Origin: Nymphaea colorata
Taxonomy: Eukaryota; Streptophyta; Magnoliopsida; Nymphaeales; Nymphaeaceae
Direction: 5' to 3'
Length of the DNA: 64,000 nucleotides
Assembly (NCBI RefSeq): GCF_008831285.2
Contig: NC_045147.1
Coordinates: forward strand, 5,434,334-5,498,333
Shown piece after piece: positions 22,018-33,390 of the stretch; position 1 is the first letter of the stretch; every line of letters starts with the position of its first letter. The position numbers were made by a program, and so were the translations under genes. The notes under the pieces were generated by a model, which searched no databases, was not told where the DNA came from, and saw only the letters and a list, made by a program, of their open reading frames with translations.

Positions 22018-22634
22018 GCATGAGGATTGATCATGTACAACTTGTTCTTCAATTCACAGAAATGATGCCCAATAAGACCCTTGGAAAATAGATCAGCCAC
22101 TTGTTGAGACGTGGGTATATAAGTAAAAACAATTTGTTCTCCTCAACCTTCTGGCGAATGAAGTGTTGATCAATCTCTATATGCTTAGTGTAATTATGCA
22201 GGATAGGATTGAAAGTAATGTTGATAGCACTTTAGTTATCACAAAATAGAGATGATTAAGCAATGGGAAGGGAGAGTTTCCCAAGAAGGTGACACAACCA
22301 TGAAGCTTCAGCTACGCTGGCAGCCATTGCCCCATATTTTGCCAAAGTGCTCGATCTAGCAATTGCACGTTGTTTCCTGCTACTCCAGCAAACAAGATTG
22401 GAATTAAGGAAGATATAATAACTTGAAATTAATCGTCTATCATCTAGATCACCAAACCAATCTGCATCAGTATAGGTGAAAATGGTATGTCCATTCAAAT
22501 CAGTTGTTCTAGTGTAGACGAGTCTATCCCCAAGAGTAGCATTTAGATATCGCAAAATACATTTAGTAACATCCATATATCCTTCTGTGGGTGCGTGCGT
22601 AAACTGAGAAACTTGATTAACTGCATATACTATG
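22018..22634 (-). pseudogene. Copia C RNase H and C-terminus
   Basis: Minus frame: VNQVSQFTHAPTEGY, then YLNATLGDRLVYTR, TYTDADWFGDLDDRRLISSY and a W-S-S-R-K-Q-R-A-I-A-R-S-S-T block (usually V-A-R-S-S-A-E-A-E-Y; here STLAKYGAMA). It ends ADLFSKGLIGHHFCELKNKL just before the polypurine tract. A frame break lies near 22256-22100. Confidence 0.85.
22630..22634. other. Target-site duplication (ctatg), left copy, of the Tat-like element
   Basis: ctatg directly before TGTAATCAC at 22635, matched by ctatg at 38539-38543 directly after the 3' LTR. Confidence 0.85.
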
Positions 22635-22837
22635 TGTAATCACGTTAAACCTGAATTCAATATTGGCAAACCTATGCAGGCAAGGGGTTAAACCTGCAAT
22701 ATGAGCTCAAACAACCCATTCAGGTAAGTGGTTAAGCCTGAAACATCTCTTCAAAAATGTTTTGTTTGAATATTTTATAGTGCTTATCTTTGTCACTAAG
22801 CACGGTTAGCACCTGCTCAGTAACAAAGAGGGGTATC
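22635..22837 (+). repeat. Extra 203-bp segment in front of the 5' LTR
   Basis: Starts with TGTAATCAC (the first nine bases of the LTR), then from 22644 continues with GTTAAACCTGAATTCAA... This is collinear with 34926-35121, the sequence just upstream of the 3' LTR, including the polypurine tract AACAAAGAGGGG (22822-22833). At 22838 the LTR proper begins (TATAATCACCCC, with TG mutated to TA). So the integrated left end is LTR-start plus 3'-UTR plus full LTR. Confidence 0.85.
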
Positions 22838-22987
22838 TATAATCACCCCAAATTTTTTTTAAAAAAGAATGCCATCTTTTATTAAAAACACAAAACCCGA
22901 TTTTTGGATCTAAATTGGTCCAAAGCCACAGTCCAAATCCAAATTAGCTAAAAGCCCAAGTCCAAATCCAAATCAAGCATTTGAGAC

Positions 22988-23330
22988 CCATTTGTTATTC
23001 CTTTTGACAAAAAAACCTCCTTTTAGAGGGATATTTTGGTTTTTTTGGTGGACAAGACCCATTTGCCCTTCTTTTTGACAAAGTACTTCCTTTTAGAGGG
23101 CGATTTTGGTCTTTTTGGTAAATAAGACTCATTTGCCTTTCTTTTTTGACAAAGAACCTCCTTTAGAGGCCAATTTTGGTCTTTTTGGTAAACAAGACCC
23201 ATTTGCCCCTCCTTTTTGACAAAGAACCTCCTTTTAGAAGGCGATTTTGGTCTTTTTTTGTAAAAAAGACCCATTTGTCATTTCTTTTCACAAAAAAACC
23301 TCCTTTTAGAGGGTGATTTTAGTCTTTTAC
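22988..23330 (+). repeat. ~70-bp tandem repeats in the Tat 5' LTR (five copies)
   Basis: Each unit contains TTTTGACAAA, AACCTCCTTTTAGAGGG and TTTTGGTCTTTTTGGTAAAC. Unit marks fall at 23003, 23073, 23144, 23214 and 23285. The same array lies in the 3' LTR at 35275-35620, so it is part of the family's LTR and sits just upstream of the TATA box. Confidence 0.85.
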
Positions 23331-23371
23331 AAAAAAAAATTCAAATTTTGGGTTTTGGCTCCAAAATCCTC

Positions 23372-23378
23372 TATAAAT
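23372..23378 (+). promoter_or_regulatory. Probable TATA box of the Tat-like element
   Basis: TATAAAT in CCTCTATAAATACCCCTCAC, 534 bases into the LTR and followed by a C-rich stretch, the usual layout of a plant core promoter. Conserved in the other LTR at 35663-35669. Confidence 0.65.
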
Positions 23379-26245
23379 ACCCCTCACTTCCCCCCTCTTG
23401 ACCCTTGGAAGAAACTCTAGTGTATTCTCACTTGAAGACTTAGAATTTCTCTTGAGCTCTCTCTCCCTCTCCATCTTCCTCTCTCCATTTTCCTCTCAAA
23501 CTTGGAGCAAGCTACAACCCTCTTGGAGGCATCACCTTGGAGCTTCACTCAAAGGGAATCCTCAAGTGAAGGTGTTCATTTTCCTTAAGTCATTTCTCAT
23601 TAGCGGTATGTAATCATCATCCCTATCATTTTTTTTTTCTTCTCAACTTCCTTTCCCATGGCCAAAGGAGATAGCACTTAACCTCTTTTTAGAGACAAGA
23701 GGCTATGCTCAAGTGCATTGGGAGCATGAAAAGATGAGATGCTACTTTATTTTGTGATTAAATCATGCTTTTTCAAGTATTCTTGTTGTTGTTGTTTTTT
23801 CTTTTCATTAATATCTTCTTGCTCTTTCTTCTTTTCAATATATTCTTGTTGTTGTTGTTCTTTCCCTCAATGAATATATTCTTGTTGTTATTGTTATTTC
23901 CTTTCTTCAATATAGTCTTGTTTTTGTTACTTTCTTTTCTCTCTTCCTCCTCTCCTCGTGGCCAAAGGAGATAGCACTCAATCTCTTTTTAGAGACAAGA
24001 GGTTATGCTCAAGTGCATTGGGAGCATGAGAAGATGAGAGGATCTTTCATTTCATGATTGAATCATGTTTCCACTTTTATTGAATATAGCATTGTCTTTC
24101 TTTCTTCATTTTCTCATCTTCATTTTCTCATGGCCAAAGGAGATAGCACTCAATCTCTTTTTAGAGACAAGGGGTTATGCCCAAGTGCACTGGAAGCATG
24201 GAAAGATGAGATGATCTTTCATTTCATGGTTGAATCATGTTTTCTCTTTAATTAAATATAGCATTGTTTTTCTTTCTACATTTTCTCCTCATCTTCATCT
24301 CCCCATGGCTAAAGAAGGTAGCACTCAATCTCTTTTTAGAGACAAAAAGCTTTTCTCAAGTGTACCGGGAGCATGGAAAGATGAGATGATATTTCATTTT
24401 AATCATGTTCTTTCTTTTCATGAATACATTCTTATTGTTTTTTTTTTTGCTTTCTCTTATTTTACTCTCTTCCTTATTTCCCCATGGCCAAAGGAGATAG
24501 CTCTCAATTTCTATTTTAGAGTCAAGAGGCTATACTCAAGTGCACCATGAACATGAGAAGATGAGATGGTATATCATTTCATAGTTACATCATGTCCTCC
24601 CTCCTAATTGAGCCTTGCTCTTTCCATCATCCTCTTTCTTTCTTTCCTTTCTTGAATGTTGTCTATATATTATCCATGCATAGTTGCTTGGTTTTCTACT
24701 TATATGTGAATGTATGGTGAGAATGAGAGTGTGGTTTGGAGACTCTTTATTTTTATATTAATTTTTGAGGTTGGGACTTGTCCAACCCGGGATAGACCCT
24801 CATGAAAACGTACACGTTAATATGCATTTGCATGTCACTTTGCGCTAGTTTCCTTCTTAATCACCCCATTAGGAACCCTAACGAGTGTCTCGTTATGTTG
24901 CTTGTTTTCTTTCATACCCAACGGTGGAAGAAATATATCCCTTACAACAAACTAAATAATAATATTGTATGCATATATAAATCATATTTTCTAAAACTAT
25001 TTTAAAAGAAACCTTCTAACATGGCCTTAGGGACTTAGCTTAGACTCTTACATGAGTTCAAGCTCCCCTCCGACCCACATTAAACTTGAAGTTGGTAATT
25101 TTAAGTTATTCCTTGATTTTTAATCTTGTGAAGATATGGATGTATACACATGTTATATACATCTATGGCAACATGATGATCCCCCCATCTTTCTCTCTCT
25201 ATGCTTTCACTTTCCATTTTATAAATTCTCATATGTGCACAAATATGTATGTACATGTGCTCTATTTCCTATCTTTCAAATATTTATTCTTCTTTTCAAG
25301 ACAAATATCTTCTCTTATAAAATTTCTCATACCCATATATACGTATGATATTTTTATTTTCCTCTAAAATTTCTCTTTCTCTTCAAATCAATACATCTTT
25401 TTTGCTTAAGCTTTCATATATGTGGGTATGTGATGGTACATACACATGTATGCATGTCTCTCTCTATCTCTTTCTTTTTCTTTTCATAAGAGTGTTTTAT
25501 CTCCTGTATTTTTTTTTAACGTTCTATTCTCATAATATTTTTATTTACCAACTTCGTTAAGACCACAAACCAAGTAATGATTCAACATTGGAATCATGAT
25601 TGATAGTCTACAATCTCAATCCCTTTTCAAAAATTTTTCTTTCTTATATACAACAACAAAAATCATAGATGTATGTTGTGCTAGCAATGACTTTAGATGA
25701 ATATTGTGGTGGGAATGTTTTTATATTCTTTCAATCGTATTGGATAAATGCATCCATGCATTCTCACCCACTTTATTTCACTTATGATCACAAGCATCTC
25801 TCCAAAATAACTTAAGCAAGATGGGATGAAGCTCTAACTAGGTGGTAACCGAATTAGAGCAAAATCTCAAACCTACTTAAAGCCTTAAGAGAACACTAAA
25901 GTGATTTCAAAATGATTTCACAAGCTTTTCAAATGATATTTACTAATTCCACTTTTTCATCAAAACATTTCACATTATCAAGCAACTCTTCAATAGTCTT
26001 TTCAAAAGTTTGAAATATCAAACTTTCAATATTTTCTACACCGCATATAGAATCAAAATGATGTTTAAGTTAAAATGAAATGTATCAATGATGAACATAG
26101 CCCTTGGATTGATTACCCCTGGTAAAGGCACCGAGAACGGTCAATCCTCGTACCGACGAGCAAGTCTCTTTCCTTTCCTATTTCAAAGCAAAACTCATTT
26201 TTTTGAAGCACTACAAAACCAATAAAATTTTTGGATGCAAACAGA

Positions 26246-26261
26246 TGGCGACCATGATGGG
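26246..26261 (+). promoter_or_regulatory. Primer-binding site of the Tat-like element
   Basis: TGGCGACCATGATGGG two bases after the LTR end (GCAAACA-GA). It begins with TGG as a tRNA 3'-CCA complement must, and differs from the initiator-Met site used by the other elements here. I do not assign the tRNA; Tat elements often use tRNA-Arg or tRNA-Asp. Confidence 0.75.
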
Positions 26262-27029
26262 ACCCGTCATCGTTTGGCTATGATTATCATTGATGCATTT
26301 CTACAAACTTGAACATCTCATATATTGTAGATGATAAAGCATGTTCCCTTCTTTGGCCTTGACCCCATCGACATTTCATTACATTACTTGATGATTATGT
26401 TTCCTCTCTTACATATAAGACTAATTGAGGATGATCAAGATTTAGGATCAAATACAACCCCTCCTCAAGTTAGGAGTTGTTTGAAAACAATGTTTGCACT
26501 TCTATATATTTTAATCACCATCTTAGGCAACATTGCATCGGAGACAACTAATTTTCCATGATTTCTCATATTTTAAAATTTCAATACCTATTTGTTCCGG
26601 TCATCATGTTGCCGGGCTTGGTCTTTGGTGGTAGCACAAGACTAAGCCTTACAACTAGACCATACCTTGGGCGGGAAAGCCCCTCGTTAGTACCATGAGT
26701 GGTAATTTATGGTATATCGACGAGCGATCAAGAAGAAGTTGATGAACCCTACCCTTAGTTGCCTAAAGAAAAATCTATGCTAGTACTAAGCCATTTGGCT
26801 AAAGTATATAAGCACAACTTGACATTGGATTATCGTAACACAAAATTATTTCAATTAGGTTCCTATAACCATTTTTCTATAACAATTATTTTGAATGACA
26901 TATGGATGTGCATAAAACCTTGTGTGATGTTTTACAACCTCATTGCATATCTTTACTTCACGTTGTCTTGGTCAACCTAGTCAATTTTTTCACTAATTCA
27001 ATCTTTATCCTTTAGAGTCATCATTCGAG
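26262..27029 (+). other. Leader region of the Tat-like element
   Basis: Untranslated, A+T-rich sequence between the primer-binding site and the first recognisable protein. Contains short open frames (26331-26561, 26759-26980) that I cannot link to any family. Long leaders are usual in Tat elements. Confidence 0.5.
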
Positions 27030-28160
27030 ATGTATTCTTTCCAATGTAGCGTCACATTCTCTTATGATCATATCCTCTTTGGGGAAGGACCTGAACGGTC
27101 TACTTACATCTCTCTTGAGTCTAAACCTTTGGCTCCCGAATGGTATCGGTCTTGGCATCCCACCTTCTCTCGGATGTTTCCTTCTTACTTTGAAGAATGT
27201 TGGCTAGAGACAGTGGCAGCTGGAGGAATGTAGTCAGTTGATGGAAATTTGGTACATGCAATCGCCGAGCGTTGGAACCCAAGGGCCTCCTCTTTTTGAT
27301 TTCAATGGAAAGAAATGACAATATTACTAGAGATGAATTTGCCGAAATACTAGACCTCCATACCCCAACTTGTGACCCAAATGATCTATTGAAAAAATAA
27401 TTTCTTATGAACCCAACCAAGGTCAATGCAAATGACCTCATTTCTCACTTTACTGGACGAAAAACTTGGCCTTTAGTAGAAAACCATGAAAATCAAAGCA
27501 TCAACATGAAAAATTTGTATGAAGAATTTGGAGCCTATGTTGAACCTTTTACTTTACCTCGGAAAGCCATAAGAAGAATTAAACATTGCATGATGCTTTG
27601 CATAGTAGGAGTGACCCTTTTCACCAATGGAAGTGACCTCCTAGATGTTCGTATTGCCCAACTTTTTCGGATATGGGGGCATAGTGGGACCCGACACTTG
27701 TCAGTAGCAATGACAGCCTTAGCCTTCCTTTATCGAGGACTCACCCATTTCACCATTGGAGATATTGACTTCATAGAAGGATGCACATATGCTTTGCAAT
27801 TGTGGTTTGTCAAGCATGTGGGACCCCAAGCCAGTCTATTCAGAAACACTGATGGAGCATTGACAATTTTAGAACAACACCGCCGTTTGATTGAGCAGTT
27901 AGATGGAAATAAGATCATTTGGGACAATTGTGATCATCGTCAGGGCCCGCCTCGTTACACTCACCATCCTCACGGGCGTACTACACTCTTGGACCCCTAT
28001 TTCATAACTGATTATTGTGCTGATAGATGCATGAGAAAGTTCTCTTAAACGGCAGAAGATGGTTTCTATGCATACACCAATTGGAGCAATTCCCGAATTC
28101 GACCTTAGTTCTCCTCAATGGGCAGCAGTGTTTGCAGTAGCCTAACAAGAATGGAAGACA
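27030..28160 (+). pseudogene. Pre-gag ORF1 of the Tat-like element
   Basis: A protein-coding region upstream of gag that is not part of the standard retroelement set. Pieces in three frames: 27030-27233 (WYRSWHPTFSRMFP), 27240-27400 (AERWNPRASSF, an F-N-G-K-E-M-T-I segment, LHTPTCDPND) and an open 213-residue part at 27407-28048 (WPLVENHENQSINMKNLYEE, HLSVAMTALAFLYRGL, FIEGCTYALQLWFVKHVGPQ). The layout recalls the uncharacterised pre-gag ORF of Ogre/Tat elements and the plant-mobile-domain-like (DUF7745-type) proteins; this match is from memory of the pattern. Function unknown. Two frameshifts and stops break it. Confidence 0.7.
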
Positions 28161-28434
28161 CAAATATCTTACACTTAGTTTGCAGGCTCAGTGGTAAATA
28201 AGGAACATGCCGAGTGGTGGGATGCCAACAGACCGCCATCCATCATTCCCTAAAAAGTTTATGTTGTCAAACTTTGTACTCCTTATGTCATCTTCAGTCA
28301 TCATCATCTTTGTTAGTGTTTTCTTTGATGTAACTTTGAAACTTTTAAAGTGTTATGAACCTTCATTTTGTCATCATTTCCCTCCAATAACCCCATTTTC
28401 TTGTGTCATAAGGTGAATACTTGAAAGCCAACAA

Positions 28435-29643
28435 GATGGTTGAAACTAGATCGCAAGTTAAGCAGGCTCCTCAGAATGAGGCATCATCTTTTGAACTCTG
28501 GCCAGAAACACTTGGCCTCCCAGCAATCGAGCCAGAAGGTTATCATATGTTTTGTTTATTCATGGAGCGATTTATGAGGGAGCAAGAAGAGCAAAAGACC
28601 TTGATGGTTACTCCAGAACCAGAGAATGAGAAGGCTGCCAAGCAAAAAAGAAAGAAGAAAAACAACAACTCTTCTTCTACAGATCAGGATGAAGATTATT
28701 TGTGTTCAGATTCGATAACTAGTAAGGAAGAAAAACCTGAACTGCTTCCTCTCAAGAAGAAAAAGACAACAAAGAGAAGCGAGAAGGGAAAATAAATTAT
28801 GGTGGAAAGCAGCTCACCTAGCCCTACCAAGAAAGTCAAAAAGACGAAAAAGTACATCCCTAGCAGTAGCTCAGACAGTGAGAGTTTTGAAGAAAAAGTA
28901 AAAGAGATCAAGGGAAAGAAGAAAAAGACCAAGCCAGAATTAATCGAATCAAGTGATGATGAAAGTCTGACTAAACGCAGATTCTATGAAATGGAGAAAA
29001 GAATTAACAATCTTGAGCTTAAGGAGAAGGGGAAACATTTATATTCATGTGAGGACTACTACCTTGGCATTGAAGGGGACGAAGACGTGAAACGCTTGCC
29101 TAGAGAATTCATCAGATATGATGAAACCACTTGCTTACACGTTCATCTTTCAACATTTTTCAATGATTGCTACAAAATTCGGACAAATAATAGAGCTTTG
29201 TTTCAATATTTTCCAAGAAGTCTTGAAGGCATTGCCACACAATGGTACAAAGAAAATGTCAATCCAATCGAGCTGAAGGAATTTGACAAATTGATTAACA
29301 TGTTTGTCGAAAGATTTAACAAAATGCTCCCATGGCTCCAACCCTCAGTACCATTTTCAGTTTTCGTCAGAAACATAGAGAAAAGGCTCGAGAATTCATC
29401 CAAAAAGGGAGAATTCAATGCAATAAAATGAAGAAGCCCATTTCTAAGGCACAAGCCTTGTCACTCATCAGGAAAAATCTTGCCCAACCATTGAAAAGTC
29501 TCATCCGCAATGCCCCGATTAAAACATTTGCTGAGTTGATTGAACAAGCAAACTCAATAGAAGAAGGAATTGAGGAAGGAGACTTCGATGGAATTATCAC
29601 TCCTAAATACAAAGAAGATGGAAAGAAAAGAGGAAGGACATAG
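28435..29643 (+). pseudogene. Tat-like gag
   Basis: Starts at ATG 28436 (MVETRSQVKQAP), Lys/Ser-rich with a charged low-complexity stretch to 28795, a stop, then resumes at 28799. The capsid-type domain is at 29095-29370 (RFIRYDET-like, HLSTFFNDCYKIRTNNRALF, GIATQWYKENVNPI, KLINMFVERFN). A frameshift near 29360-29410 leads to the C-terminal part (FIQKGRIQCNKMKKPISKAQ, RNAPIKTFAELIEQANSIEE) ending at 29643. This is the Retrotrans_gag family fold by motif order. Confidence 0.83.
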
Positions 29644-30321
29644 TTGCCTGCACACATCATAGCCAATGTTGGCATTAGAAAGGACCATGGCAATAACTAT
29701 AAGCAGGACAATGAAGTCACTCACAAGAAGAACATGCAGTTCCCCAAAAGTGATGATGAAAGAAAGAACAAGCACCCAGGCTGGGGCTATGACAAAAAAT
29801 TCACTCATCTCTGCCAGTCTCGTGAGAAGATCCTGGAATACCTTGTCGCCAAAGGAACTATCGTTTTGTCAAAAATACCAGAGCCTCCGAAAATGATGGG
29901 AAGAAATAAAGAAAAACTGTGCAAGTTTCATCGTGCCCCTGGTCATGACATTGAAGATTGTCTTGTGCTCAAAAATATTATTCAAGACTTCATCAACAAG
30001 AATATCAAGATTTGTGATGAAAGCACCCCTGAGATACTAAGGAATCCATTCCCTGACCACGGAAAGGCGGTAGTGGCCATGATCACTATAGGCAGTCCAC
30101 TTTCGTATCAGCCACAAGAGCACATTCGACCTTATATTGGAAGCAGTTCACACAAAGTCATGGTGGCAGACCAAGGTAAAGAACCTCTGGATTTCATTGC
30201 TATGATGAATAGCAGAACAGGAAGTTCACCCAAGAAACTTCCCTTGATTTCAAAGACTCTTTTATCTTACAAGGTGACGAATCATCAGATGACTCCTCAA
30301 ATGAAGATCCATGCTATTTGA
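29644..30321 (+). pseudogene. Tat-like gag C-terminus and linker
   Basis: Open for 225 residues. Near residue 100 is the block LCKFHRAPGHDIEDCLVLKN, the C-x2-H-x4-G-H-x4-C zinc-knuckle-like element found at the gag/protease border of Tat and Athila elements. The remainder (to 30321) is the linker leading to the protease. In frame with no obvious damage, but cut off from gag by the stop at 29641. Confidence 0.78.
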
Positions 30322-30424
30322 ATGTTCTCCCCTTGGAAGAGCGTATGGTTGAGGGAGACTCGGTTCAAGCTTCTAAAAATCAGTCAATTACCTTTTCAGA
30401 AAAAGACCTTTCAAATGAGGATAT

Positions 30425-30800
30425 TTCCATGAAGATGCTCTTTACATCGTCGTTCAGGTCAATGGGATGACGATGCCACATGTGTTCATTGATGGAAGAA
30501 GTGGTCTGAATATTTGCCCTGATCTCACGGCCAAAACATTGGGGTTTCGTGAAAACAAATATCGCTCAAATGATATCAAGATCTACAGATATGATGGCCA
30601 AGGGATGAACAACAAAGGTACTGTCGATATGAACGTGACCATCGAAAATACTAGCCATCACATTGTGTTCCACATGGTAGATGCACCCCTATCATATAAC
30701 TTACTTTTGGGATGACCCTGGATCCACCAAGTACGAGGAATCCCATCCACTCTTCATCAATGCCTTAAATGGAATTTTGGTACATCAGTCATCACCAGAC
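30425..30800 (+). pseudogene. Tat-like aspartic protease
   Basis: MTMPHVFIDGRSGLNICPDL carries the catalytic Asp, in the Tat-type form of the D-S/T-G motif (usually D-x-G-S-A-L-N). It is followed by an F-H-M-V-D-A-P-L-S-Y-N-L-L-L-G segment, the flap and hydrophobic core of these proteases, then a TGA at 30713-30715 where a Arg/Trp codon is expected before PWIHQVRGIPSTLHQ. The stop makes it inactive. Confidence 0.82.
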
Positions 30801-31586
30801 GTTCTGAGGATCCAACCAAAAGGTTAGTACAACCAACGCTCCCTAGGTCAATTGATCCAGTGGATGTACCCATCATAAGAACAACAAGGACAGACCTTTG
30901 GAAGAATGGATGCAAAACATGAAGATAGGTGAATCATCTGAAAGTACCCATATTATTTTGAGCAATCATGCAAGTTACCAAGAACATCCTTTATACGTTC
31001 ATTTCACAAAAAATCCTAAAGGTTTTCAGTTGCTTTTGAAAGGCGGTTACCGTACATTCACTAGCCTCGAAAAAAGTGAAGAAGGCATCTTGTAGCCGAT
31101 TAGCATCCCTTTTCAGATGAACACGAGAGGACTGGGATATCATGAAAGAATTTGAAGAAGATCTTGGGGGCTAATAGTATTCACTTTTGTTTCAAATCCT
31201 CCCATGAATTTTGTAATTTTAAACATATTTTTGTCTGGTCTCATGAGAGGACCCATTCTATGAACTAAGAACTTTTTTTGTATATGCAATGCATGAAATC
31301 TTTTGTTGTCAATTTTAATTTCGTCCAACTCTTTCCTTTATCCTCTTTACAGGATGTCAGAACTCAATATGACTCTGTTTATTTTTTTTCCTCGGAAGTC
31401 CCCCTAGAAAGCATTTATCGAACAAGTAGTCGGTAAAATGAATTCTATGACAATACCCGAGTCAGAATTACCAGAATTCACTCAGATTCAGAAGCAAGAA
31501 CATCCCTCATCCTTGGTTAATGATCCAATTGAAAAGATTAATATTGGAACCAGCGAGGACCCTAAAATCCTCAAATTGGTACTAGT
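30801..31586 (+). other. Protease-to-RT linker of the Tat-like element
   Basis: About 790 bp with short frames (a 65-residue piece at 30898) and stops. A weak carry-over of coding composition is present but no domain is recognisable. Confidence 0.5.
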
Positions 31587-32726
31587 TTGTCAGTAGACAA
31601 GAGGAAAAGATTGGTGGACTTTCTTGTAAGTAACCAAGAAGCTTTTGCTTGGACTTATGAAGATATGCCAAGCTTAGACCCCCAGTTGGTTGAACACTGT
31701 TTGCCTTTAAATCCTAGTTGCAAGCGAGTTAAGCAAAAGTTGTGCAAGCTTGATCCTCGACTAGAAAGGCCTATAAAAGAAGGATTAGAAGACTTACTAA
31801 GGGCAAAATTGATTCGTCCCATCGACTACCCCGAGTGGTTGGCTAATATTGTGGTTGTCCCCAAGAAAAATGCAAAGTCACATTATGCATCGACTTTTGA
31901 GACCTGAACAAAACTACACCAAAAGATGATTATCCACTTCCAAACATTGATTTGTTCGTAGACAGTACAGCAGGACATGCAATGTTCTCTTTTATGGATG
32001 GATATTCGGGATATATCCCCATCAAATTAGTAGTCAAAGATCAACCTAAGACTACTTTTACTACACTCTGGGGCACTTTTTGTTATACGGTAATGCCGTT
32101 TAGGTTGAAAAATGCTGGAGCAACTTATCAAAGAGCCATGGCCGCTATCTTCCATGATCAAATGCACAAAATCATGGATGCATATATTGATGACATATTA
32201 ATTAAATCTAAAGCGAGAAAAGACCACATTGAAACTCTCGCCCAAGTATTTGAGAGACTCTTACAGTACAAGCTTCGTTTGAATCCTCAAAAATGTGTGT
32301 TTGGGGTTGAATCAGGCAAACTTTTGGGTTTCATGGTCAGTAAAAGGGGATCGAGATGGATCTTACCAAGCTAAAGCCATCATCGATATGTCTCCACCTA
32401 CCAATATCAAGGAGTTGCGAAGCTTGCAAGGACGAATCCAATCCATTAGATGATTCATTTCTAATCTGGCCATGAGATGCGAACCATTCAACCAGCTGCT
32501 GAGGAAAGGCATCAAGTTTGAATGGAGTTTTGAATGCCAACAATCATTTGAAAGGATCAAGAAATACCTTCTAAATCTACCAATTCTAAAACCACCAGTG
32601 TTGGGTAGACCATTGCTGCTTTACATCACAGTGAATGAGTCAGCATGTGGCGGTTTTTTGGCACAATATGAAGAAGGAAGTCGCATCGAGCATGCAATGT
32701 ATTACATTAACAAGGCTTTTGTCTAG
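31587..32726 (+). pseudogene. Tat-like reverse transcriptase
   Basis: 31587-31907: FLVSNQEAFAWTYEDMP, then EGLEDLLRAKLIRPIDYPEW and VVVPKKN. A frameshift near 31880 precedes the C-I-D-F-x-D-L-N-K-T-T-P-K-D-D-Y segment. MFSFMDGYSGYIPIKLVV holds catalytic motif A, and AYIDDILIKS holds the catalytic Asp pair (Y-I-D-D). QKCVFGVESGKLLGFMVS follows, then a frameshift near 32345 and the thumb/connection segment (32472-32726; FNQLLRKGIKFEWSFECQQS). Catalytic residues are kept, but there are at least three frame breaks. Confidence 0.88.
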
Positions 32727-33390
32727 TATGAAAAGAAATACTCTCCAATAGATAAAACTTGTCTGGCATTAGTTTGGATGTGTCAGAAGTTGAGACATTA
32801 TTTATTAGCTTATGAGGTCAAGATACTCTCCAAGCTAAATCCTCTCAAGTACATCTTGGAACAACCATTCCTTTATGGGGGTATCGCCAAATGGCAAGTT
32901 CTGTTGATACAATATGATCTTGAATATGTGTCTCAAAAGTCAATCAAAGGACAAGCAATTGATGGGTCCAAAAATGTGATGGGAGCAGGCATAGGCATCT
33001 TACTCATCACTCCAAAAAACGAATTGATCCCCTACTCTTTGAAACTTGATTTTCCATGTACCCATAACATGGCTGAATATGAAGCCCTCATATAAGGACT
33101 TCGTTCTTTATTGAGTTTTCAAGTGAAAAGAGTGCATGCATTCGGCGACTCTCAGCTTGTTATAAACCAAGTGAGTGGAGAATGGCAAGTCAAAGACGAA
33201 AAGTAGGTGCCATATCAAGAAATTGCTACCTCCTTAATCCATCAATTTGGAGAAGTACAACTGGCTCACATAAAAAGAGAAGGTAACCCAATTGCGGATG
33301 GCCTCGCGAGCCTAGGGTCCACTATCACCTTTCAAACCAATGAAGCAATCCGTTCTTTTGAAATTGAAAGATTGGAACGCCCTGCTTTTG
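32727..33390 (+). pseudogene. Tat-like RNase H plus second, archaeal-type RNase H
   Basis: The first RNase H ends in the tether RHYLLAYEVKILSKLNPLKY. It is followed directly by a second domain: AIDGSKNVMGAGIGILLITP (first Asp), NMAEYEALI (Glu), HAFGDSQLVINQVSGEWQVK (Asp) and REGNPIADGLASLG (Asp). All four metal-binding residues of the archaeal-like RNase H are present. Stops at 33093 and 33204 interrupt it. The double RNase H is the hallmark of the Tat lineage. Confidence 0.87.

Larger units (their letters stand above)
22838..26243 (+). repeat. 5' LTR of the Tat-like element
   Basis: 3406 bp, collinear throughout with 35122-38538. Holds five copies of a ~70-bp repeat (22988-23330), a TATA box at 23372, and five copies of a block starting with ATGGCCAAAGGAGATAGC or close variants (23658, 23958, 24130, 24304, 24484). 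It also has long A+T- and CT-rich tracts that produce hydrophobic nonsense frames. Ends GGATGCAAACA. Confidence 0.9.

Noticed and set aside
23765-25560. Several Leu/Phe/Ile-rich open frames in the Tat 5' LTR, repeated at 36064-37849
   Set aside because: They lie in A+T- and CT-rich LTR sequence, recur in the other LTR, and have low-complexity composition with no family match.
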